From Litorivivens sp041625575 (lineage in GTDB: Bacteria > Pseudomonadota > Gammaproteobacteria > Pseudomonadales > Spongiibacteraceae), in NCBI GenBank assembly GCA_041625575.1, contig JBFJTG010000007.1, forward strand, positions 1 through 64,000: 64,000 nucleotides of DNA. The letters are read 5' to 3'. The position numbers and the translations under genes are program-made. Shown piece by piece: positions 27,639 to 36,409 of this stretch. Every line of letters begins with the position of its first letter. Positions within the stretch are counted from its first letter, which is position 1. The notes under the pieces are model-generated. The model saw only the letters and a list, made by a program, of their open reading frames with translations. It was not told where the DNA came from and did no database searches.

Positions 27639-28517
27639 ATGAGCAGCCTTGCAAAGAGCACCGGCAACCACCCGATCAACCCTGACAAACTGGGGTTTTT
27701 CTTTTGTCTGGCCGCCGCCTTGCACGCCGCCGTTATTCTCGGCGTGGGCTTTACAGAAGAATTGCGCAAGCAATCAGCGCCACGCCTTGAAATCACTCTC
27801 GCAAAACACAAAAGCGTCAACCCCGAAGAAGCCGATTTTCTGGCGCAAAACGATCAGGCTGGCAGCGGTACGCTGGAAGAAAAAGCCCTGCTCACCACCG
27901 ATAAGTTGCGCCCCATGCGCGACAGCCTTCACTCCACCCCCGAAACCCTGTCGCTCGCCAAACGCCATCTGGCTGCAGACGATCGCAAGTTACTAAGCAC
28001 TAACTCACAGGCCGAACAACAAGCCGCTACGGTCGAAAAAGAGCGCGAACAAACTCCGGAATTAACCGAGGGCCTGGCAGCCACGACCCAATTAAGCCGC
28101 GAGATAGCGAGCTTGCAGGCCAAGCTGGACACACAACGCCAGGCTTATGCAAAAAGGCCACGCATTCGCACCCTGTCCTCAACCTCGACCAAAGCAGCTA
28201 TTGAAGCCCAATATCTGCATCAATGGCGCACGGAAATCGAGACTATAGGCAACAACAACTACCCGGAGCAGGCCCGACGACAGGGCATTGAAGGTTCTCT
28301 GCGAATGATGGTGGCGCTAATGCCGGACGGCAGTGTTCGCGAAGTGGAAATCCTGCAAAAATCAGGACACCCGCTGCTCGACGCCGCCGCCCTGCGAATT
28401 GTGCGTTTAGCGGCCCCCTTCGCACCCTTTCCCGCGGAATTACGCAACAAAGTCGATGTTTTGGAGATCATCCGCACCTGGCGCTTTGAACAAAGCACCC
28501 TGACCTCGGAGGGCTAA
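27639..28517 (+). CDS. TonB-family energy-transducing protein (TonB3-like)
   Basis: A 292-residue protein with a short cytoplasmic N-terminus, one membrane anchor (about 18-38, LGFFFCLAAALHAAVILGVGF), a charged coiled-coil periplasmic region and a C-terminal TonB domain (about 200-288) with YPEQARRQGIEGSLR and ILQKSGHPLLDAAALRIV. The ATG at 27639, 4 bp after gshB, is preferred to one 21 codons upstream inside gshB. The position equals P. aeruginosa tonB3 (PA0406), which is reported to be needed for twitching motility rather than iron uptake. No ExbB/ExbD genes are adjacent. The usual Pro-rich spacer is replaced by a Gln/Glu-rich helix. Confidence 0.85.
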   Translation: MSSLAKSTGNHPINPDKLGFFFCLAAALHAAVILGVGFTEELRKQSAPRLEITLAKHKSVNPEEADFLAQNDQAGSGTLEEKALLTTDKLRPMRDSLHSTPETLSLAKRHLAADDRKLLSTNSQAEQQAATVEKEREQTPELTEGLAATTQLSREIASLQAKLDTQRQAYAKRPRIRTLSSTSTKAAIEAQYLHQWRTEIETIGNNNYPEQARRQGIEGSLRMMVALMPDGSVREVEILQKSGHPLLDAAALRIVRLAAPFAPFPAELRNKVDVLEIIRTWRFEQSTLTSEG

Positions 28518-28568
28518 TTCAAACTGCAGCGCGCTTGTGTTCCCCCCGCGCTGAGCCATAATCACACT

Positions 28569-29132
28569 ATGAGCAAAAGCAGTCTGAAAAATCACTTTTT
28601 ACTGGCCACTCCCAGCCTCGGCAGCGGTTTTTTTGCGAAAAGTCTTACCTACCTCTGCGAACACAGTGAAGAAGGCGCCATGGGTATTGTCGTCAATCAC
28701 CCTCTCGACCTTAGAGTCGACGAAATTCTCGCCCAGCTCTCCCTGACAGACAGCACACACCCGCACAATGAGCCCGTGCTGGCCGGCGGCCCGCTGTACA
28801 CCGATCGCGGCTTTGTTCTGCATTACCGCGAGCAAAGCGAAAACTGGGAGTCCACTCTGGCGATTAGCAGCGACATCCGGCTAACAACCTCGCTGGATAT
28901 TCTCAGCGCCATCGCCCAGGATCGCGGGCCTCATCGCAATCTCATTGCCCTGGGCTACGCGGGCTGGGCACCGGGCCAGCTCGAAGATGAGCTGGAAGAT
29001 AACGCCTGGCTGACGGTACCCGCAGATGAAGATATCCTGTTTGCGGTACCCCACCACATGAAGCTCGATGCCGCCCTGAAAAAGCTTGGTATCTCACTGT
29101 CCCAGCTCGCACCCTACAGCGGCCACGCGTGA
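28569..29132 (+). CDS. YqgE/AlgH family protein
   Basis: A 187-residue member of the UPF0301/DUF179 family. LKNHFLLATPSLGSGFFAKS and GIVVNHPLDLRVDEIL are the family landmarks. The P. aeruginosa homologue (AlgH) was linked to alginate and other secondary outputs, but the biochemical role is not known. It overlaps ruvX by 4 bases (GTGA), a conserved pairing across Gammaproteobacteria. A 7-bp inverted repeat (CAGCGCG 28527-28533, CGCGCTG 28547-28553) lies just upstream. Confidence 0.93.
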   Translation: MSKSSLKNHFLLATPSLGSGFFAKSLTYLCEHSEEGAMGIVVNHPLDLRVDEILAQLSLTDSTHPHNEPVLAGGPLYTDRGFVLHYREQSENWESTLAISSDIRLTTSLDILSAIAQDRGPHRNLIALGYAGWAPGQLEDELEDNAWLTVPADEDILFAVPHHMKLDAALKKLGISLSQLAPYSGHA

Positions 29133-29575
29133 GTATGGATTCCCGCTCGACACTGGGCTTCGACTACGGCACCCGCTGGATAGGCGTGGCCACAGGCCAA
29201 ACCTTGCTTGGCACGGCATCGCCACTCAAGCCGCTCAATGCCCGCGATGGCATTCCCGACTGGGAGGAAGTAGGCCGCCTGATCAGCGAGTGGCAACCCG
29301 ATATCGTGGTCGTTGGACTGCCACTGAACATGGACGGCAGCCCCTCGGAGCTAAGCCAGCGCGCCAGTAAATTTGGCCGCCGCCTCAATGGTCGTTTCGG
29401 TGTTGAAGTGGAATTCTGGGACGAACGCCTAAGCAGCTTTGAGGCCAAGGGCGACATTATGGCAAATCGGCACAGCAAAGATTTCAAACGCGAGGCGGTC
29501 GACAGCCTGAGCGCTCAATTGATTCTCGAATCCTGGATGCGCAGCCAAAGCGCAAGGGCCAATACTCCAGACTAG
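29129..29575 (+). CDS. ruvX: Putative Holliday junction resolvase / pre-16S rRNA nuclease
   Basis: A 148-residue RNase H-fold nuclease of the YqgF family. The first catalytic Asp is in TLGFDYGTRWIGVA, followed by VVGLPLNMDGSPSELS and the acidic DERLSSFEA. YqgF processes the 5' end of 16S rRNA in E. coli. Translation starts at a GTG overlapping the yqgE stop (GTGA), or two codons later at an ATG. The 3' end overlaps pilU on the other strand by 4 bases. P. aeruginosa has pyrR-pyrB-pyrC at this point; they are missing here. Confidence 0.92.
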   Translation: MSMDSRSTLGFDYGTRWIGVATGQTLLGTASPLKPLNARDGIPDWEEVGRLISEWQPDIVVVGLPLNMDGSPSELSQRASKFGRRLNGRFGVEVEFWDERLSSFEAKGDIMANRHSKDFKREAVDSLSAQLILESWMRSQSARANTPD

Positions 29576-30723
29576 CGCCTCCGCGTACCGCCGCTCGCGG
29601 GATCGGGCTCTTGATCCATCATCGTCAAGCCCTTTGACATTTCGTCAAGCCGATCGGAGTCTGCACCACCCATCTTGATCATGAGACGCAAATCATTGGG
29701 GGAATCCGCGTGAGCCAGCGCATCTTCGTAGGTAATCTGACCCTCTTTATATAGATCGAACAAGGCCTGGTCAAAGGTCTGCATTCCCTGCTCGGTTGAA
29801 CGTGCCATCAAGCCTTTCAGCTCATGCACCTCGCCCTTGCGAATCAGGTCGGACGCCAGCGGCGTATTCAGCAAGACCTCAACACAGGCGCGCCGTCCCT
29901 CACCATCAGGTGTCGGAATTAATTGCTGGGCAATCATCGCCTTAAGATTCAGCGACAAATCCATCCACAACTGCCCCTGACGCTCAGCCGGGAAAAAATG
30001 CTGAATCCGGTCTAAGGCCTGGTTCGCGTTGTTGGCGTGCAGGGTGCACAAGCAGAGGTGGCCTGTTTCCGCAAAGGCAATCGCGTGATCCATCGTTTCC
30101 CGAGTACGCACCTCGCCTATAAGAATAACGTCAGGCGCCTGACGCAGCGTATTCTTCAGAGCCACTTCAAAGGACTCGGTATCAATTCCGACTTCACGCT
30201 GGGTAACAATACAGCCCTGATGCTGATGAATGAATTCTATAGGATCTTCGATCGAAATGATGTGACCACGCGAATTCTTGTTGCGATGGCCAATCATTGC
30301 CGCCAGCGAGGTCGATTTACCTGTGCCGGTCGCCCCCACAAAGATAATAAGGCCGCGCTTGGTCATCGCTAAATCTTTGATGATTTCAGGCAGTCCCAAG
30401 TCATCCACTTCCGGGATATGGGTTTCAATACGCCGCAATACCATGCCTGCAAAGTTACGCTGCTGGAAGGCACTTACCCGGAAGCGACCTATACCCCGCG
30501 AGCTAATCGCAAAGTTGCACTCCTTGCGCTCGGCGAACTCAATGCGCTGATTTTCGCTCATCACCCCCAACACCATTTCGCGGGTTTGATCCGGCGACAA
30601 GGACTGGGTACTGAGCGGGGTCATTTTTCCGTTTAACTTCATCGACGGCGGCACGCCCGCCGTGATGAATAAATCGGAGGCGCCGCGCTCAACCATGACT
30701 TTCAGCATTTTTTCTATAGCCAC
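29572..30723 (-). CDS. pilU: Type IV pilus retraction ATPase PilU
   Basis: A 383-residue hexameric ATPase, paralogue of PilT. Walker A is GATGTGKS at 130-137, the Walker B region is PDVILIGEVRTRETM, and the Asp box reads ISIEDPIEFIHQHQG. PilU assists PilT-driven pilus retraction, especially against load. The C-terminus (MSKGLTMMDQEPDPASGG) is the PilU-type extension. It lies 30 bp after pilT on the same strand. Confidence 0.96.
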   Translation of the reverse strand: MAIEKMLKVMVERGASDLFITAGVPPSMKLNGKMTPLSTQSLSPDQTREMVLGVMSENQRIEFAERKECNFAISSRGIGRFRVSAFQQRNFAGMVLRRIETHIPEVDDLGLPEIIKDLAMTKRGLIIFVGATGTGKSTSLAAMIGHRNKNSRGHIISIEDPIEFIHQHQGCIVTQREVGIDTESFEVALKNTLRQAPDVILIGEVRTRETMDHAIAFAETGHLCLCTLHANNANQALDRIQHFFPAERQGQLWMDLSLNLKAMIAQQLIPTPDGEGRRACVEVLLNTPLASDLIRKGEVHELKGLMARSTEQGMQTFDQALFDLYKEGQITYEDALAHADSPNDLRLMIKMGGADSDRLDEMSKGLTMMDQEPDPASGGTRRR

Positions 30724-30753
30724 AACACTCTACCTCTGGCGATTCAGCCCGCC

Positions 30754-31788
30754 TTAAAAGTTCTCGGGGAATCGCGCCTTCGCCTTGGCAGAATCACGAC
30801 TGATGATTTTCTTTTGCACCAGATTTTCAAGGCATTGATCCAGGGTCTGCATACCAAGGTCACCGCCTGTCTGAATAGACGAATACATCTGCGCCACCTT
30901 ATCCTCGCGAATCAGGTTGCGGATGGCCGGCGTTCCCAACATGATTTCGTGGCCTGCCACGCGACCGCCGCCCTGCTTTTTCATCAGGGTTTGCGAAATC
31001 ACGGCCTGTAGCGATTCCGACAGCATTGAGCGAACAATGGATTTTTCTTCTGCAGGGAAAACGTCAACTACCCTGTCGATGGTTTTGGCCGCCGAGGTGG
31101 TGTGCAAGGTGCCAAACACCAGGTGACCCGTCTCCGCCGCGGTCAGCGCCAAACGAATGGTTTCAAGGTCACGCATCTCACCCACCAGAATAATGTCCGG
31201 ATCTTCACGCAAGGCCGAGCGCAGCGCTTCGTTAAAACCGTGGGTATCGCGGTGAACCTCACGCTGGTTCACCAGACACTTCTTGGATTCGTGCACGAAT
31301 TCAATAGGGTCTTCGATGGTGAGAATATGCTCAAAACGGGTGTCGTTAATGTAATCGATCATCGCCGCCAGGGTGGTCGACTTACCCGAGCCCGTCGGCC
31401 CGGTCACCAGACAAATACCGCGCGAGAAGTTGGATATTTTCTTAAACACATCGCCCATACCCAGCTCATCCATGCTCAGTACCTTTGAGGGGATGGTCCT
31501 GAACACTGCGCCTGCACCGCGGTTCTGGTTAAAGGCATTAACCCGAAAGCGAGCCACACCCGGCACCTCGAAAGAGAAGTCAGTTTCCAAAAACTCCTCG
31601 AAATCCCTGCGCTGCTTATCACTCATGATTTCATAGATAAGGCCGTGAACATCTTTATGCTCCAGCGGCGGCAAGTTAATGCGTCGAACATCGCCATCCA
31701 CCCGTATCATGGGCGGCAAACCTGCCGACAAATGTAGATCCGAGGCATTTTGCTTGGCGCTAAAGGCCAGTAATTCTGTAATATCCAT
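30754..31788 (-). CDS. pilT: Type IV pilus retraction ATPase PilT
   Basis: A 344-residue retraction motor almost superimposable on P. aeruginosa PilT: MDITELLAFSAKQNASDLHL at the N-terminus, Walker A GPTGSGKS at 130-137, the Walker B region PDIILVGEMRDLETI, and the C-terminal AIRNLIREDKVAQMYS motif required for retraction. The start at 31788 is chosen because AAGGA lies 6 nt upstream and family members begin there; an ATG 13 codons further upstream lacks a ribosome site. It is the first gene of pilT-pilU and divergent from yggS. Confidence 0.97.
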   Translation of the reverse strand: MDITELLAFSAKQNASDLHLSAGLPPMIRVDGDVRRINLPPLEHKDVHGLIYEIMSDKQRRDFEEFLETDFSFEVPGVARFRVNAFNQNRGAGAVFRTIPSKVLSMDELGMGDVFKKISNFSRGICLVTGPTGSGKSTTLAAMIDYINDTRFEHILTIEDPIEFVHESKKCLVNQREVHRDTHGFNEALRSALREDPDIILVGEMRDLETIRLALTAAETGHLVFGTLHTTSAAKTIDRVVDVFPAEEKSIVRSMLSESLQAVISQTLMKKQGGGRVAGHEIMLGTPAIRNLIREDKVAQMYSSIQTGGDLGMQTLDQCLENLVQKKIISRDSAKAKARFPENF

Positions 31789-31799
31789 GAGATTCCTTA

Positions 31800-31900
31800 T
31801 TATTAACGGCCTGGCGGTCTGATTCACTCAAGCAAAACGGCCCCATCACTTTATACTGACATCGGCTGGCGCTGTAGCAGATATTGCCGGCGCCGGCACA
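31800..31900. promoter_or_regulatory. Divergent pilT/yggS promoter region
   Basis: On the plus strand TATACT at 31852-31857 is a good -10 box for yggS, about 78 nt before its ATG. On the minus strand the same place reads TATAAA and has GCTACA 17 nt upstream, a plausible pilT promoter. The two would overlap. No strong plus-strand -35 box is seen. Confidence 0.35.
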
Positions 31901-31934
31901 AAGCCCAAGATTCACACGGAGACATCCAAGCCCC

Positions 31935-32642
31935 ATGATCGACTCAGTGCTCATCAACAGCAATATAGCAGAGCTGAGCCGACGTATCCGCCTTGCGGAA
32001 CAAGAAAACGGGCGCGATGCAAACTCGGTCACCCTGATGGGCGTCAGTAAAACCCGCTCGGCACAGGAAATTCGCGACAGCATTAGCGCAGGTCTGAGCC
32101 ATATTGGCGAAAATTACATCCAGGAGGCCCTCGACAAGCAGGCAATGCTCGCCGAGCTCGCTATCTGCTGGCATTGCATAGGGCCCATTCAGTCCAACAA
32201 GAGCCGCGCAGTAGCAAGCCATTTCGACTGGGTGCATACGGTAGATCGAAAAAAAATCGCGCAGCGCCTCAGCGCGCAACGTCCGCCAGAGTTACCGCCA
32301 CTCAATATCTGCATTCAGGTCAATATTGACGAAGAGCCGCAGAAAGCCGGTGTCTTAACCAACAAAATCAAGCCGCTGGCCGACGCTGTGGCAGCCCTGC
32401 CAGGGCTGCGCCTGCGGGGTCTTATGGCGATTCCGGCCCCCCGGGACGACTATTGCGAGCAGCGGCAGGCCTTTGCTCGCCTGCGCCACTGCTTTGAAAG
32501 CCTCAAGCAGCACCACCCTGCGATCGACACCCTATCCATGGGCATGTCGCGCGACTACGCAGCCGCAATTGCTGAAGGCGCAACCATCATTAGAATTGGC
32601 ACCGAAATATTCGGGCCACGCGCGGCCGCAGCTCAGGCCTAA
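31935..32642 (+). CDS. yggS: YggS family pyridoxal phosphate homeostasis protein
   Basis: A 235-residue PLP-binding TIM-barrel protein of the YBL036C/PLPBP family that buffers free PLP and affects amino-acid pools. The PLP lysine lies in TLMGVSKTRSAQEI, and SHIGENYIQEALDK and LSMGMSRDYAAAI are family signatures. The ATG at 31935 is preferred over one 17 codons upstream because it gives the conserved N-terminus (MIDSVLINSNIAEL) and has GGAG about 13 nt upstream. The yggS-proC-yggT string is conserved in Gammaproteobacteria. Confidence 0.93.
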   Translation: MIDSVLINSNIAELSRRIRLAEQENGRDANSVTLMGVSKTRSAQEIRDSISAGLSHIGENYIQEALDKQAMLAELAICWHCIGPIQSNKSRAVASHFDWVHTVDRKKIAQRLSAQRPPELPPLNICIQVNIDEEPQKAGVLTNKIKPLADAVAALPGLRLRGLMAIPAPRDDYCEQRQAFARLRHCFESLKQHHPAIDTLSMGMSRDYAAAIAEGATIIRIGTEIFGPRAAAAQA

Positions 32643-32673
32643 ACTGGCACCGGATGTTCTGCCACTGGCAGCC

Positions 32674-32682
32674 TGCTATACT
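32674..32682 (+). promoter_or_regulatory. Extended -10 promoter candidate for proC
   Basis: TGCTATACT combines an extended TGn element with a near-consensus -10 hexamer (TATACT, 32677-32682). It lies in the 119 bp gap between yggS and proC, about 80 nt before the proC start. No good -35 box is present, as is usual for extended -10 promoters. Confidence 0.45.
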
Positions 32683-32761
32683 GCGCGGCGCCAGCACAGG
32701 GACATAGATACACCATGGCCGGAGCTAACTAATGGCCATTATTTCAAACTAAGGAAACTCC

Positions 32762-33583
32762 ATGTCTTACACAATCGCCTTTATCGGCGGTGGCAATATG
32801 GCCTCAAGCATTATCGGCGGCTTGTGCGCCAGCGGCTTCGATGCCGCCAATATCTGGGTGAGCGACCCGATAACCGAAAGTCTGGAGCGTCTGTCACAGA
32901 CGGCCCCGGTAAACACCACCGCTGACAACGCGGTGGCCATCGAGCATGCGGACGTCCTGATACTGGCGGTAAAACCCCAAATCATGAAATCCGTTTGCAC
33001 CGCAGTTGCAGCCAATGTTCAGGCCCGTAAACCGCTGATTATATCCATAGCCGCCGGCATCGAATCGGCCAGCCTCGAGCACTGGCTTGGGGGCGGGCTC
33101 GCCATTGTACGCTGCATGCCCAACACCCCTGCGCTGGTTCGCTGTGGCGCTACAGGTTTATGCGCCAACGCCGCGGTCAGTCCCGAACAGAAAGAGCGCG
33201 CACAGGCAATTCTGGGGGCGGTAGGTACAGTGCAGTGGTTTGATAAAGAATCGTCGCTAGACGCGGTCACGGCCGTATCAGGCAGTGGTCCGGCCTATTT
33301 CTTTCTGGTGATGGAAGCCATGCAAAGCGCTGGCGAACAACTTGGCCTCAGCGCCGAGGAAGCCAAGGCGCTCACTCTGCAAACCGCGCTCGGTGCCGCT
33401 ACCATGGCACTAAACAGCGACGTTGATACTGCCGAACTGCGGCGGCGAGTCACGTCACCCAAGGGCACCACCGAAAAAGCGGTAGAAGCTTTGGAAGCCG
33501 GTGGCCTGCGCAAAATTTTTCAGGGGGCCTTGAGCGCAGCCCACAGCCGCTCTATTGAATTAGCCCGCGAACTGGGCGACTAA
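32762..33583 (+). CDS. proC: Pyrroline-5-carboxylate reductase
   Basis: A 273-residue NAD(P)H-dependent reductase that makes proline from pyrroline-5-carboxylate. The Rossmann nucleotide loop is FIGGGNMASSIIGG at the N-terminus; the active-site end has VSGSGPAYFFLVMEAM and VTSPKGTTEKAVEAL. AAGGAAA lies just upstream of the ATG. Family length is complete. Confidence 0.97.
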   Translation: MSYTIAFIGGGNMASSIIGGLCASGFDAANIWVSDPITESLERLSQTAPVNTTADNAVAIEHADVLILAVKPQIMKSVCTAVAANVQARKPLIISIAAGIESASLEHWLGGGLAIVRCMPNTPALVRCGATGLCANAAVSPEQKERAQAILGAVGTVQWFDKESSLDAVTAVSGSGPAYFFLVMEAMQSAGEQLGLSAEEAKALTLQTALGAATMALNSDVDTAELRRRVTSPKGTTEKAVEALEAGGLRKIFQGALSAAHSRSIELARELGD

Positions 33584-33638
33584 AAACGCAAACCGTTTAA
33601 ATGACCGATAGAGCCCCAATGAGGAGAGACTTCCCGCA

Positions 33639-34226
33639 ATGAATCCAATGATGGAAATCGCCTACCTGCTGACCCAAACGTTGTTCAGCTTTCTACTACT
33701 GGCCATTATTCTGCGCCTGCTGCTACAGCTGGCGCGCGCCGATTTCTACAATCCGATTTCCCAGTTTTTGGTGAAGCTTTCCAACCCGATGCTGCTACCC
33801 CTGCGCAAAATTATCCCTCCGCTGGGTAAAATTGATTCTGCCTCGGTCGTGCTGGCACTGCTGGTCCAGATTCTGGCCATGGTCACACTCCTCCTGATCT
33901 TCGACGCGCGCATCCCCAACATCGTCACGCTGCTGGGCTGGGCAACCATCGGCTGCCTCGCATTGGTCGCCAATGTCTACTTTTTCGCAATCCTGATTAA
34001 CATCATCCTCAGCTGGGTAGCGCCGGGAACCCAGCACCCGGCAGCAGTGTTACTCTATCAGTTGACCGAACCGGTAATGCGGCCCTTTCGCAAACTGATC
34101 CCGGACATGGGCGGCATTGATCTGTCCCCCATACTCGTATTTCTCAGCATCAACATTATTCAGATCTTGCTAAAGTCGATGGCTCAAGCTTCCGGCTTGA
34201 ACCCTATTTTAGTATTCGGGCTTTAA
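33639..34226 (+). CDS. yggT: YggT family integral membrane protein
   Basis: A 195-residue inner-membrane protein made of two YGGT repeats, with the paired motif YNPISQFLVKLSNPMLLPLR in the first and QLTEPVMRPFRKLIPDMGG in the second. About four transmembrane helices are visible. The function is not established; some members are linked to osmotic stress or cell division. GAGGAG about 11 nt upstream of the ATG is the ribosome site. It is directly followed by yggU. Confidence 0.93.
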   Translation: MNPMMEIAYLLTQTLFSFLLLAIILRLLLQLARADFYNPISQFLVKLSNPMLLPLRKIIPPLGKIDSASVVLALLVQILAMVTLLLIFDARIPNIVTLLGWATIGCLALVANVYFFAILINIILSWVAPGTQHPAAVLLYQLTEPVMRPFRKLIPDMGGIDLSPILVFLSINIIQILLKSMAQASGLNPILVFGL

Positions 34227-34529
34227 TTGCCTGAACATTATCAGTGGCGGCAAGAGATGCTCCTCTTGCACTGCCATATAAAGGCAGGGGCGAAGTCTGA
34301 AGAAATTCAAAACGTACCCGGCGGACGTCTGAAAATCAGACTGCGGGCACCCGCCATTGAGGGGCGCGCCAATAAGGCACTAGTCGACTTTCTGGCCCGA
34401 CAGTTCGCCGTGAGCAAGCGCGACATTCAGCTCGTGCGCGGTGAAAGCAGTCGCTATAAATCGCTGGCCATCAACAAGCCCGGCAGGCTGCCGCCGGCAT
34501 TGGCTTTCAAAGCGCCCTGGCGGCGTTGA
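34227..34529 (+). CDS. yggU: DUF167 (YggU) family protein
   Basis: A 100-residue small basic protein of the UPF0235/DUF167 family, function unknown. CHIKAGAKSEEIQNVPGGRL and APAIEGRANKALVDFLARQF are the family signatures. The start is probably the TTG at 34227, immediately after the yggT stop, because residues before the first ATG (34257) align with the family N-terminus; the ATG would give 90 residues. It sits between yggT and metX as in Pseudomonas. Confidence 0.88.
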   Translation: MPEHYQWRQEMLLLHCHIKAGAKSEEIQNVPGGRLKIRLRAPAIEGRANKALVDFLARQFAVSKRDIQLVRGESSRYKSLAINKPGRLPPALAFKAPWRR

Positions 34530-34604
34530 TTAATAGGCTTGGCGCTTAACAAGTCTCTCCGTCTCTTTTACACTGCGCAGCACGATGACACAGGAATTGC
34601 TTGC

Positions 34605-35765
34605 ATGAACAAGGGGTTGCCCGCCGACTCGGTGGGTATTGTCGAAGCAAAAACACAGCACTTCAGCGAGCCGCTAAAGCTGGCCTGCGGACGGTCGCTG
34701 GACGCTTACGATATTGTCTATGAGACCTATGGCGAGCTGAACGCCGCCAAAAGCAATGCGATTCTGATTTGCCACGCCCTGTCCGGCCACCACCACGCTG
34801 CCGGTTACCAGAGCGAAGACGACAAAAAGCCCGGCTGGTGGGAGGCTTGTATCGGCCCCGGCAAACCCATCGACACCAACCATTTCTTTGTGCTCAGCAT
34901 CAATAATATCGGCGGCTGCCACGGCAGCACTGGCCCTGTCAGCATCAACCCCGCTACCGGCAAGCCCTGGGGCCCGGACTTCCCTTCACTGCGCTGCCGC
35001 GACTGGGTCGAATCCCAACGACGCATGATGCCCTTATTCGGCATCACTCAATGGGCCGCGGTCATCGGCGGCAGTCTGGGCGGCATGCAGGCCATGCGCT
35101 GGGCGCTGGAGCACCCGGACGAGCTGCGACATTGCGTTGTGATTGCCTCGGCGCTGCGCCTGACGGCACAGAACATTGCCTTCAATGAAATTGCGCGCCA
35201 GGCCATCACCTCCGATCTGGATTTTCACGAGGGTCGATACCTCGAACACAAAACCCTGCCCAAGGCCGGATTGGCTCTGGCGCGCATGGTCGGCCATGTA
35301 ACGTATCTGTCTGCCGACGGCATGGGCGAAAAATTCGGGCGCGACCTGAAGTCGGGCAACTTCGAGCTCGGCCACGACGAAAAAGTCGAGTTTCAGGTAG
35401 AAAGTTACCTGCGCTATCAGGGCGATGTATTCTCGCGCAGTTTCGATGCCAACTCCTACCTGTTGATGACCAAGGCACTGGACTATTTTGATCTCGCCCG
35501 CGAATACGGCGACGATCCGGTAGCCGCTTTCAGGCACGCCAGGTGCGGATTTTTGGTGATGTCCTTTACCAGCGACTGGCGCTTTGCGCCCACGCGCTCG
35601 CGTGAAATCGTTAACGCCCTGATCGCTGCCAACAGGCCTGTAGCCTATGCGGAAATCGAGGCCAACTTTGGCCACGACGCCTTCCTGTTACCCATCGAAC
35701 GCTATCTAAAAACCTTTAGCGCCTATATGGAACGTGTTAAACGGGAGGCCAGCCATGCGTTTTGA
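34605..35765 (+). CDS. metX: Homoserine O-acyltransferase (MetX)
   Basis: A 386-residue alpha/beta-hydrolase-fold enzyme that activates homoserine for methionine synthesis. The nucleophile is Ser157 in GGSLGGMQAMRW; the catalytic Asp and His lie in FTSDWRFAPTRS and NFGHDAFLLP. The ATG at 34605 has AGGA 8 nt upstream and is preferred to one 22 codons earlier. Whether the acyl donor is acetyl-CoA or succinyl-CoA cannot be decided by eye; several proteobacterial MetX enzymes use succinyl-CoA. It overlaps metW by 11 bp, the standard pair. Confidence 0.95.
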   Translation: MNKGLPADSVGIVEAKTQHFSEPLKLACGRSLDAYDIVYETYGELNAAKSNAILICHALSGHHHAAGYQSEDDKKPGWWEACIGPGKPIDTNHFFVLSINNIGGCHGSTGPVSINPATGKPWGPDFPSLRCRDWVESQRRMMPLFGITQWAAVIGGSLGGMQAMRWALEHPDELRHCVVIASALRLTAQNIAFNEIARQAITSDLDFHEGRYLEHKTLPKAGLALARMVGHVTYLSADGMGEKFGRDLKSGNFELGHDEKVEFQVESYLRYQGDVFSRSFDANSYLLMTKALDYFDLAREYGDDPVAAFRHARCGFLVMSFTSDWRFAPTRSREIVNALIAANRPVAYAEIEANFGHDAFLLPIERYLKTFSAYMERVKREASHAF

Positions 35766-36345
35766 TCTCAACTTGGCCAGCGAGTGGATTCAACCCGGCA
35801 GCCGCGTGCTCGATCTGGGGTGCGGCGACGGCAGCTTGCTCGAATACCTGCGCGACAAGCGAAGTGTCGACGGACTGGGCGTTGAAATTGACGACCTGTC
35901 ATTCCGGCAATGCCTGGAAAAAGGCCTCAATGTTGTCGAGCAGGATTTGGACAGCGGCCTAAGCAATTTTCGCGACAACAGCTTTGACGTCGTGGTCATG
36001 GCCCAAGCCTTGCAAACCCTGCACTCGCCCCATCTGGTTATTGAGGAAATGCTGCGAGTAGGACGCGAATGCATCGTCACCTTCCCCAATTTCGGCTACT
36101 GGCGCGGCCGCCTTTATTTGGGTGCGCGCGGCCGAATGCCGGTATCAAAATTTTTGCCCTATACTTGGTACGACACCCCGAATATTCACTTTTGTACCGT
36201 GAGCGATTTTGAAGCACTGTGCAGCGAGAAAAATATTCGGGTACTACACCGCACCGTGGTCAATGCTGACGACAGGGAAAGCCTCATCGCCTCACAATTC
36301 CCGAACTTGTTTGGTGTCACGGCGGTCTACCATATTAGCAAGTGA
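35755..36345 (+). CDS. metW: MetW, methionine biosynthesis methyltransferase-like protein
   Basis: A 196-residue class I SAM-methyltransferase-fold protein. The SAM loop is VLDLGCGDGSLLEYL at 18-32, and FPNFGYWRGRLYLGARGRMP is characteristic of MetW. It is required together with MetX for homoserine acylation in some bacteria. The ATG at 35755 is preferred because GGGAGG lies 6 nt upstream and the family begins MR-DL; it lies inside the end of metX. Confidence 0.94.
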   Translation: MRFDLNLASEWIQPGSRVLDLGCGDGSLLEYLRDKRSVDGLGVEIDDLSFRQCLEKGLNVVEQDLDSGLSNFRDNSFDVVVMAQALQTLHSPHLVIEEMLRVGRECIVTFPNFGYWRGRLYLGARGRMPVSKFLPYTWYDTPNIHFCTVSDFEALCSEKNIRVLHRTVVNADDRESLIASQFPNLFGVTAVYHISK

Positions 36346-36409
36346 TCCCCTGAGATTGCCGCAGCCATGCGTTAATCTAGCCGGGAACAGGGCTCACAAG
36401 GAGCATCGA

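Noticed and set aside
34530..34604. SAM riboswitch or MetJ-type operator upstream of metX
   Set aside because: The gap after yggU is short and shows no SAM-riboswitch core or tandem MET boxes.
35034..35675. 213-codon minus-strand open frame opposite metX
   Set aside because: Antisense shadow of a conserved enzyme; no start signals.
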